Virus record (IMG/VR): IMGVR_UViG_3300025009_000325
Coordinates: 1 to 28,082 of that record
Reading direction: 5' to 3' (one strand)
Length of the DNA: 28,082 bases
Origin: a virus
The position numbers were made by a program, and so were the translations under genes. The notes below the pieces were generated by a model. That model was not told the origin of the DNA and ran no database searches. It saw nothing but the letters and a program-made list of their open reading frames with translations. Positions 23,006 through 28,082 of the stretch are shown here, piece by piece. Positions within the stretch are counted from its first letter, which is position 1; each line of letters opens with the position of its first letter.

Positions 23006-23852
23006 TTATCTCCTGAAAATGTGGAGTGGAGTTGCTTCCAGTGGCCCCAGTGCCTGCGGCACCCGTCGCGCCCGTACCTTCGGCGCCTGTGTTCCCCGCC
23101 CCCGCAGCGCCGGTAGCGCCCGTGCCGGCGGCGCTGGTGGCGCCCGTGCCCTCGGCGGCGGTATTACCCGAAACAGGGGTGCCCGCGCCTCCTTGGTAGT
23201 CGGAGTAATACCCAAACCCTGCGTCGGCGGTGAACCCCGCCCCGCCTACTGCGACACCGTAGTTATGCCGATGATTGGTATTCACCGTCAGCCCACTGGC
23301 CCCATGTGCGTGGTTTGGGCCAGTATGAACGTGGCTGGGACCGGTGTGAGTGTGGCCCCCAATGGAGTGCGCGTGACTTGGGCCAGTATGCGTGTGACTC
23401 GGCCCGGTGTGGGTGTGCGCGCTCTGCGGGTTCACCGCACCGCCGGACCCAATGTTACCGGACGCGGCGTAGCAGAGCATAGCGTTGTCTTGCCAGTCGG
23501 CTTTTCTTGTCCAGCCGGTCGGAGCGCTGTTCTGGCCGAACACCATTATGGTGCCAGAGGGTGCGTTGAGTTCTCCCTGGTAGCCAAAGGTCTTTGCCGC
23601 GCCGCCCGGGGCTATGGCCTTTAGCGATCCGGCATTGTTCCACAGCTTGGTCGCTGAAGCATGCGCGGCTTCATCTCCTGCCTGGTCGATAAGCTGCACG
23701 ACGTTGTGCATGCCCGCCGTGCTACTCATCGTACCGGGAAACTCGTGATCCCGGCCAAGAGCGTCTTCGAGCGCGGCGTTGTTGGTCCTTACCCCGTCAT
23801 CGATGTAGCGTGCCTGGATTCCCGCTGCTGGCACATCTTTATTCCACGCCAT
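22986..23852 (-). CDS. Phage tail-collar-type fibre protein with His-x-His and octapeptide repeats
   Basis: The 288-residue protein has an N-terminal part with GMHNVVQLIDQAGDEAAHASA (47-67), then a phage tail-collar motif at residues 100-128 (GTIMVFGQNSAPTGW). Residues 146-184 are repeats of the H-x-H type (HTHTGPSHTHTGPSHAHS and so on), with another HRH at 194-196. Residues 235-272 are five copies of an octapeptide close to GTGATGAA. The end, HFQEIIACVKD, is a terminal beta strand common in collar fibres. HxH pairs in trimeric fibre needles, as in T4 gp12, bind zinc or iron. The gene has AAGGAG before ATG 23852. It is likely a short side fibre or tip protein. Placement between connector and nozzle genes is as expected for podovirus tail parts. 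Confidence 0.8.
   Translation of the reverse strand: MAWNKDVPAAGIQARYIDDGVRTNNAALEDALGRDHEFPGTMSSTAGMHNVVQLIDQAGDEAAHASATKLWNNAGSLKAIAPGGAAKTFGYQGELNAPSGTIMVFGQNSAPTGWTRKADWQDNAMLCYAASGNIGSGGAVNPQSAHTHTGPSHTHTGPSHAHSIGGHTHTGPSHVHTGPNHAHGASGLTVNTNHRHNYGVAVGGAGFTADAGFGYYSDYQGGAGTPVSGNTAAEGTGATSAAGTGATGAAGAGNTGAEGTGATGAAGTGATGSNSTPHFQEIIACVKD
23037..23150 (-). repeat. 24-bp tandem repeats encoding an octapeptide (GTGATGAA)
   Basis: Five successive units encode GTGATSAA, GTGATGAA, GAGNTGAE, GTGATGAA and GTGATG. Unit copies vary at codon third positions. Glycine and alanine at nearly every other position suggest a glycine-rich packed bundle or flexible spacer in the fibre rather than a collagen triplet helix, because glycine spacing is not strictly every third residue. 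Confidence 0.85.
23301..23417 (-). repeat. Repeats encoding the His-x-His-Thr-Gly-Pro-Ser tract
   Basis: Imperfect units of about 18-21 bases encode HTHTGPS or HAHSIGG-type segments, six successive H-x-H pairs in about 39 residues. Third-position differences between units show age. The product is predicted to chelate several metal ions along a trimer axis, which is an established arrangement in phage fibre needles. Confidence 0.88.
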
Positions 23853-23863
23853 GAATTACTCCT

Positions 23864-24490
23864 TTAAAACAGCGGAACGCTGCGCATCCCGATGGGGTAC
23901 TGCTCTGTGATATCGACGTTGATCAGCGACTTGTAGTGCGTAAAAAGCGGCGACAGATTCTGCACAGCGTCCATGTCCTGGTCATCGCTCAACTGCTCAA
24001 TCGCCGCACCGTAGACCACCAGCCGACCCCACAACTCGTTCTCGGGTGTGTCGGCGTCATTGACCAACTCGGCCGGCGTCGTTGACACCATCCGCATTTT
24101 TACTGCGTAGATGGCGTCGGGGATCTTTCGAATGTAGAGCGTACGGTCAAAGAGCAGCACCCCTGTGGGCGAGTCTTCGTCGGTTTCATCCAACGGATAC
24201 TCATCAAAAAACTGCTCTTTGTCCGTGTAGAAATCAATACGCTCGTTGTCCAGATAAACCGGGCCGGACACGGCGATCACGGTTGCGGGCAGAGCGTACT
24301 CGCCTGTGCTCGCCACCGTGTTGAAGTCGTACCAGCCCTTGAACTCAGGCGGGCTTATTAAGCGTGGCAGCATCAACCGGTAGAAAGTGTTGAGCTTTTT
24401 CTTGACATCGGCAAGTGACATCTGAGATGTCGTGCGCTTGCCGGTTATCTTCCGGAAGTCAGTCTGCCAATCGAGAAACGTGTAAGCCAT
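23864..24490 (-). CDS. Head-tail connector (adaptor-like) protein
   Basis: The 208-residue protein begins MAYTFLDWQTDFRKITGKRTT, followed by a helical part (SLADVKKKLNTFYRLMLPRL) and a beta part with GWYDFNTVASTGEYALPATV and VLLFDRTLYIRKIPDA. This layout is familiar from adaptor-type proteins in N4-gp56-capsid phages, where it joins the portal ring to the tail. The C-terminal half is helical (LWGRLVVYGAAIEQLSDDQD). It lies directly before the tail genes, as expected. The ribosome binding site before ATG 24490 is weak (GAGGG). Confidence is moderate because the call is by overall resemblance, not a unique motif. Confidence 0.68.
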   Translation of the reverse strand: MAYTFLDWQTDFRKITGKRTTSQMSLADVKKKLNTFYRLMLPRLISPPEFKGWYDFNTVASTGEYALPATVIAVSGPVYLDNERIDFYTDKEQFFDEYPLDETDEDSPTGVLLFDRTLYIRKIPDAIYAVKMRMVSTTPAELVNDADTPENELWGRLVVYGAAIEQLSDDQDMDAVQNLSPLFTHYKSLINVDITEQYPIGMRSVPLF

Positions 24491-24502
24491 AAGCCCTCTA
24501 CA

Positions 24503-25138
24503 TTACTTCGGAGATTCGACCTGCTCCGTCACAACAGCAGCGGTCAGGGTGGCAGGAAGCGACCCGCCAACCGTATAGAACAGACCGGCCAAGTTGCTGT
24601 AAGCGACGGTCGTGTTGGCGGCGCCCAGCTCGGTTGTCCCAAATGTGAAATCACCATCCGACTTGGTGGCCGTGACATAGCCAATGCGGACATGATCCGC
24701 TGCAACGGCGGGCAGCGCGGACGCAGCCGCAAGCGCGGAAGCATAGCCTGTAGCATTGGCCGTCGCTTCCACCGCGTCGATGGTGAGGTCGGTCCCGATA
24801 TCAAGAGCCACAGCACCATACTTGGTCTGGGGCACAACGTCGTTACCTGGGGCGGTGCCAGCGGAGACAGCCGCTTTGGTGTATAGCTTGCCATTGATAA
24901 TAAACGAAAACTGCAAATTCGCTACGTGCGTTGCCGTCGAACCGATGCCCAGCTCAGCGGAGGTGACAAGATAATCGCCTGACATGGCGCCGAGGGCCGT
25001 CAGCAGCGTCGCATGATCGTCGCGCAGCTCGTTGACCAGGGCACGGACGGCATCGACTTCGGTGTCGAAATTCTTGAGGAGTTTTACAAGTTCCTCCTCG
25101 CGCGACACCGCTTCGTGATTGATCTTTTTCTTAGCCAT
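24503..25138 (-). CDS. Unknown virion-type protein with coiled-coil start and beta body
   Basis: The 211-residue protein has a helical N-terminus (residues 1-45, EELVKLLKNFDTEVDAVRALVNEL) then a beta-rich Ala/Thr/Gly body (ANLQFSFIINGKLYTKAAVSAG, VRIGYVTATKSDGDFTFGTTEL). Similar coiled-coil-plus-beta proteins in head modules can be decoration or head-fibre proteins. No signal peptide or membrane span. It overlaps the upstream gene by eight bases and has AAGGAG before its ATG. The family is not recognised. Confidence 0.72.
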   Translation of the reverse strand: MAKKKINHEAVSREEELVKLLKNFDTEVDAVRALVNELRDDHATLLTALGAMSGDYLVTSAELGIGSTATHVANLQFSFIINGKLYTKAAVSAGTAPGNDVVPQTKYGAVALDIGTDLTIDAVEATANATGYASALAAASALPAVAADHVRIGYVTATKSDGDFTFGTTELGAANTTVAYSNLAGLFYTVGGSLPATLTAAVVTEQVESPK

Positions 25139-25562
25139 TTACTTTCTCCTTCTTAGGAGGCGCCATGCGGTTGATGCCGCCACGGGGCTCCACAATCGGC
25201 AAACATGTGAACCGCCGGACGTGGCCGGCTGGTACGCTTTTGATGGCCCCAGTGATAGGGTCAGCTTCGTCTCGATACACAGGTGTCGTCAAGCTGTTGA
25301 CGTGGGACACCACTTCCTCCGGCCAATTCACGATGTCGCCGTGCTTGGCCTTAAACTCGACGCCCTCGTAGAAAAACCGCACAACGGGCGTAGGCTGGCC
25401 GGCGTCGGGGGGATCTTCATTGTTGTTGAACTCGCAGCGCATTTTTGGGCCTTCATCCAACCGCGCTTTTGTTTTGGCCCGGGCCTCTTTTACCTGCCGG
25501 CGCTCTTTTTCCACTTGCAACTGGACGAGGGCATTTTCTTTGTCAACAGCTTGCATGCTCAT
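25131..25562 (-). CDS. Small unknown head-region protein
   Basis: The 143-residue protein starts with a helical, Lys/Glu/Arg-rich part (DKENALVQLQVEKERRQVKEARAKTKARLDE), then a beta-containing middle (MRCEFNNNEDPPDAG, VVRFFYEGVEFKAKHGDIVNWPEEVV), and ends with a basic KKEKVNG. No signal or membrane segment is visible. The middle resembles small head-closure or minor structural proteins, but I cannot name a family. It follows a hairpin-containing gap downstream of the possible decoration gene. ATG 25562 has AAGGAG nine bases upstream. Confidence 0.7.
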   Translation of the reverse strand: MSMQAVDKENALVQLQVEKERRQVKEARAKTKARLDEGPKMRCEFNNNEDPPDAGQPTPVVRFFYEGVEFKAKHGDIVNWPEEVVSHVNSLTTPVYRDEADPITGAIKSVPAGHVRRFTCLPIVEPRGGINRMAPPKKEKVNG

Positions 25563-25641
25563 CTTGGAATACTCCTTTTATCAGGTGAAGCCTGGAGGGG
25601 GTTTTCACGCCCACCTCCAGACGTTGTGTAGAGGTTAAAGA
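25563..25641 (-). promoter_or_regulatory. Gap with inverted repeat downstream of decoration candidate
   Basis: The 79-base gap contains CTGGAGG (25620-25614 on the minus strand) and its complement CCTCCAG (25598-25592) around a 15-base loop that can extend the stem by two G-C pairs. No run of T follows, so it is not a classic rho-independent terminator. It may stabilise the 3' end of the capsid-region transcript or partly stop transcription to reduce expression of later genes. The ribosome binding site for the next gene lies just after it. Confidence 0.45.
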
Positions 25642-26313
25642 CTAAGCCACGTCGCCGTGGTCGGTGTACTTGTCAGCCACGAAAGCGATGTAGTAGACCA
25701 CATCGCCGTCATCCACGAAACCAGCGGCGATGGTAACGCCTTTGCCGGAGTCATCACTGCCCAGGTTCATGTTGTCGGTCGAGAACACGTAATTGGGCGC
25801 CGTGCCGTCACTGCCAAAATCCACAGCGGTTCCACCTTTGGTAAGAGAGATCCGGAACGTGGTGGCTGTGGCATCGATGACATAATACTGCACCAAGGCG
25901 CTCACGTTGGTGGGCAGGCCGCCGGAGGCGATGAACATAACCTTCTCGCCGTTCTTCAGGCCGTGACCGGCCGCGGCGGTACAGGTGATCAGATCTTCGG
26001 AGGCGCCGCCGGTGTCATCGAAGGTGACGCTCTTGCGATCGCCCACAACGACGCCGGGGTTCCAGGCGGAAACCAAACCACCGGAGGCCATCTTCAGGAA
26101 GAAATCGCCCGCACTGGTGCCCGCGAGGAAACGGTCATACTGCACTTCGGCCGCGTCACCCATGCCGTAGAACCACTCGAGAATGGCAACATCCGTAGCG
26201 GAGGCGGCGGTGTTGATGATTTTGATGTAGTCGGGGGTGACGCCGAGGTTCAGGTTATAAGCCTCACCGTCGGACGTGAACTTCCCGATCAAGATTTTGG
26301 GATTCTGGTTCAC
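25642..26313 (-). CDS. Possible capsid decoration protein
   Basis: The 223-residue protein is the next gene after the major capsid protein and starts at GTG 26313 with AAGGAG six bases upstream. It is mainly beta, for example KILIGKFTSDGEAYNLNLGV, VTFDDTGGASEDLITCTAAAG and KVMFIASGGLP, with a fold suggestive of small beta domains (VYYIAFVADK at the end). No signal peptide. Proteins encoded immediately after the capsid gene and made at high level often decorate the shell. Hairpins flank this gene on both sides, which fits a distinct expression level. Decoration is inferred from position and composition; a minor head or tail protein is the alternative. Confidence 0.65.
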   Translation of the reverse strand: MNQNPKILIGKFTSDGEAYNLNLGVTPDYIKIINTAASATDVAILEWFYGMGDAAEVQYDRFLAGTSAGDFFLKMASGGLVSAWNPGVVVGDRKSVTFDDTGGASEDLITCTAAAGHGLKNGEKVMFIASGGLPTNVSALVQYYVIDATATTFRISLTKGGTAVDFGSDGTAPNYVFSTDNMNLGSDDSGKGVTIAAGFVDDGDVVYYIAFVADKYTDHGDVA

Positions 26314-26374
26314 TTTCTACTCCTTAATAAAAGATGAGTTTGAGACAGGGGCGGCTGCCCGCCCCGGGTTCAGA
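26314..26374 (-). promoter_or_regulatory. GC-rich hairpin between capsid and decoration genes
   Basis: The gap between the capsid stop and the next ribosome binding site contains GGGGCGG (26365-26359 read on the minus strand) and CCGCCCC (26354-26348) around a four-base loop GCAG: seven consecutive G-C pairs. The downstream run is TGTCTCAAACTC, with no clear U-tract. It probably protects or partially ends the capsid mRNA. It is the strongest simple hairpin I noticed in the window. Confidence 0.55.
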
Positions 26375-27313
26375 TTAGGTGTCTTTGGTCACGCGCAGGT
26401 TGTGAATCCACGCATCGTTCAGGATGCGGCCAGCCCACACGGCTTTCCAGCCGGCGGTGGCGTAACGATTCAAGGGAGAACCGGCGGTGTCGAAACCCTT
26501 CATGACGGTCTTGATGCCTTCCAGGGACACGTCACCAAAAGCATCAGCACCAAAGATTGGAAGGTAGTACTGAGCCGTGGCATCGGAAGACTTGTGGGCA
26601 TTGGTCGTCCATTCCCACCGGGTGTTGCCCAGAGCGCCCCATTCCCACCCGGTCGTGCCGGTCTGGGAGGCGTAAGCAGCAATCGACAGAAAGCCCGTGC
26701 AGCCTTCAAGATCCATCAGCAATTCCTGATGGATGATGCCGCGGAAGGCGGGGCGAAGCGGGCTGGACCCGACGCCGGTGCCGGAGCCAACCAGCTTGGT
26801 AACAAACTTGGCGTTGCCGGACAAAAGCTCCAGCACCACGTTGTCCACATCGCCGCGGGTGATCTCGGTGGGGGTGTTGCCGTTATCCCCACCGGCCGCG
26901 TTGGTCGCGCTGGCAGAGGCCGACAGGATATCACGCATCAATGTTTCGAAAGTGATGTCGGCCTGGTAGCCATTGCGTTCGGCGGCCTGGGTGAGCACCG
27001 GATCTTGATTGGTCATATCGACCTCTTCCGTTATGTGCTCCAGACCGCCGTACCAGGAGATCTTGGCGGTCAAAGACTCCTGCGTAACCTTGTGAGCCGC
27101 AGGATCGGCGCCCTCGGACAGCGGGGTCGTGGCGGCAGCCGGCATGGGATACCGGTGCCACTTGTAGGTGTTGCCGGACTTGGACGGCATGGAAGCATGC
27201 TGGGCGTGCTGCCGGTAAACCATGTTCTCTTTGGCAGCTTCCAGCAGGACGCGATTGTAGAAAATTTCTACCGCGGGAGCGACATCAGCGGTAGTGGTTA
27301 CGTTATCGGGCAT
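26375..27313 (-). CDS. Major capsid protein, N4-gp56 family
   Basis: The 312-residue protein matches the N4-gp56 capsid pattern in order: an N-terminal arm with VEIFYNRVLLEAAKENMVY, a basic/aromatic GNTYKWHRYPMP strand at residues 47-58, then TTPLSEGADP, a long E-loop-like LTAKISWYGGLEHITEEVDM, DPVLTQAAERNGYQADITFE and a later helix-beta region with GFLSIAAYASQTGTTGWEWG. These proteins adopt the HK97 capsid fold and form the icosahedral shell. The start ATG 27313 has AAGGAG nine bases upstream, and 17 bases separate it from the scaffold-like gene. Length is in the expected range. A separate decoration gene probably follows. This is the most secure function in the window. Confidence 0.93.
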   Translation of the reverse strand: MPDNVTTTADVAPAVEIFYNRVLLEAAKENMVYRQHAQHASMPSKSGNTYKWHRYPMPAAATTPLSEGADPAAHKVTQESLTAKISWYGGLEHITEEVDMTNQDPVLTQAAERNGYQADITFETLMRDILSASASATNAAGGDNGNTPTEITRGDVDNVVLELLSGNAKFVTKLVGSGTGVGSSPLRPAFRGIIHQELLMDLEGCTGFLSIAAYASQTGTTGWEWGALGNTRWEWTTNAHKSSDATAQYYLPIFGADAFGDVSLEGIKTVMKGFDTAGSPLNRYATAGWKAVWAGRILNDAWIHNLRVTKDT

Positions 27314-27330
27314 TTTGAACTATCTCCTTT

Positions 27331-28082
27331 TTAGACAGCTCCGCCGCGCTTAACCCGCTCAACTTCGGCGCGGAAATCCTCCGCAGACATCGAAGCATAA
27401 CGGGCGGCAAGAGAGACGGCTGCTCCCGGGACAGACTGGCCGGTGCCAGGATTGCCGGGTTTGGCCTGGTTCTCGATGATGCGGTTGATCTCATCCATGA
27501 TGTTGCCTGTAGCCGCTGGCGCGGCAGGGGCGGCTGGAGCAGCCATCCGTTCAGCGCGCATCTTTGCAAACTGCACGGCGGCGGGAAGCTGCTTTTCCTG
27601 TGGAAGTGATCGGATGATCTCCGCAAACATCGGGTTCTCTTGCATAATCGCGGGTAGCTGTTCTTTGAGTAATTGTTGGTAGTGAGGAACGTGTTGCGTC
27701 AACTTGATCTCGGCCAGTTGGGGTTGGAGGCTTTTCACAGCGTCTTGGATCATCCCCATCATTTGCTGCTGTTGCAGCTTTAAAGCCTTTCGAACATGGC
27801 CTGCTTCGAGCAGGTTTGAATCCGGCACGCCTTCGAGAAGATCCGCGATGGCGGCAGCGGTGGGCGCGGGCGCCTGCGGCTGGGGGGCCGGAGCCTGGGG
27901 CGCGTTGGCCCGGTAGAGCGCCATTTGATCGCGCATGAGCTGCAACTGCTGGCTCATCTGCTCGCGTTCGGCCTTGGTGCTTTGCAGCTCACTTCGCATC
28001 TTTTCGATTACCGGCAGCGGCACCGTGCGCGTTTCGGGCGCAGGCGCGGGAGCGGCCGGCTCGGCAGATGCTGCGGGAGCCG
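27331..28082 (-). CDS. Scaffold-like head assembly protein, N-terminus cut by right edge
   Basis: The frame is open to the right edge, so the start is outside. The visible 250 codons show an Ala/Pro-rich N-terminal part, a charged coiled coil (EKMRSELQSTKAEREQMSQQLQ), another Pro/Ala linker, helical Gln-rich segments (KLQQQQMMGMIQDAVKSLQPQL) and a C-terminal short helix (MSAEDFRAEVERVKRGGAV). This order, in the gene before the major capsid protein, is typical of phage scaffold proteins, whose C-terminal helix binds the inner capsid surface. There is no protease motif in the visible part. A GTG at 28023 is an internal possible start, but open frame continues upstream, so I treat the gene as partial. 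Confidence 0.75.
   Translation of the reverse strand, partial: APAASAEPAAPAPAPETRTVPLPVIEKMRSELQSTKAEREQMSQQLQLMRDQMALYRANAPQAPAPQPQAPAPTAAAIADLLEGVPDSNLLEAGHVRKALKLQQQQMMGMIQDAVKSLQPQLAEIKLTQHVPHYQQLLKEQLPAIMQENPMFAEIIRSLPQEKQLPAAVQFAKMRAERMAAPAAPAAPAATGNIMDEINRIIENQAKPGNPGTGQSVPGAAVSLAARYASMSAEDFRAEVERVKRGGAV

Noticed and set aside
22986-23852. Diversity-generating retroelement target
   Set aside because: A repeat-rich fibre gene can be such a target, but no reverse transcriptase or template repeat is seen in the window and the repeats are not adenine-biased variants.
25592-25620. Classic rho-independent terminator
   Set aside because: The stem is present but no U-tract follows on the minus strand, and the following gene has its own ribosome binding site in the same operon. 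Kept only as a regulatory hairpin.
26276-27334. 352-residue plus-strand open frame
   Set aside because: It mirrors the N4-gp56 capsid gene and the gene next to it. GC-rich codons make long antisense frames common, and no motif supports it.

Overview
All credible genes lie on the minus strand, so the window reads from its right end to its left. It is a near-gapless stretch of the late region of a tailed, probably short-tailed (podovirus-like) bacteriophage or prophage. The anchor is the major capsid protein at 26375-27313, which I recognise as the N4-gp56 family. It sits next to a scaffold-like protein, a connector-like protein, a P22 gp10-like nozzle protein and a set of ejection-type proteins. 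Most junctions are short overlaps (TAATG, ATGA) or gaps of a few bases with clear AAGGAG/GGAGG ribosome binding sites, as in one long late operon. The host is probably Gram-negative: three encoded lipoproteins carry lipoboxes with outer-membrane-type +2 residues. Host genus cannot be read from the sequence.

Layout in transcription order (right to left). (1) Head: scaffold-like protein (cut by the right edge), major capsid protein, a possible decoration protein, two unknown virion-type proteins and a head-tail connector-like protein (28082-23864). Strong hairpins lie on both sides of the decoration candidate. (2) Tail and ejection: a collar-type fibre with His-x-His and octapeptide repeats, a Cys-rich protein, the nozzle protein, a small coiled-coil protein, a GNAT acetyltransferase, and four ejection-type proteins, the last of 1504 residues, with an HNH endonuclease gene fitted exactly between two of them (23852-12149). 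(3) Exported-protein cassette: after a TATAAT-containing gap come a small protein, a 1012-residue fibre-like lipoprotein, a lectin-like secreted protein, a secreted beta-helix protein, a transglutaminase-like protein, a second fibre-like lipoprotein, a secreted jelly-roll protein with a (Pro-Thr)n linker, and a one-pass membrane protein (12098-2986). (4) Lysis and accessory: an unknown protein, a SleB-type cell wall hydrolase, tiny zinc-ribbon-like genes, a strong sigma70-like promoter, a 48-residue hydrophobic protein, a YiiX-like permuted papain-fold hydrolase, a Cys-rich protein, a third lipoprotein, and the start of a metallophosphoesterase that runs off the left edge (2985-1).

The most unusual part is region 3. 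Phage fibres are normally assembled in the cytoplasm and need no export signal. Here five genes with fibre, lectin or beta-helix domains start with a Sec or lipoprotein signal, and two of them join typical fibre-stalk modules to a lipobox. The inference is that the phage sends a set of fibre-like proteins to the envelope of the infected or lysogenic host (receptor masking, superinfection exclusion, adhesion), or uses a lipid-anchored fibre. Four genes are too short or too truncated to stand out as long ORFs and were found by reading the minus strand: the metallophosphoesterase (1-348), a 28-residue zinc ribbon (753-839), the 48-residue protein (1692-1838) and a 50-residue zinc ribbon (1876-2028). 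No stretch over 300 bases lacks a gene, and I saw no tRNA, rRNA, CRISPR array, insertion sequence or integrase.
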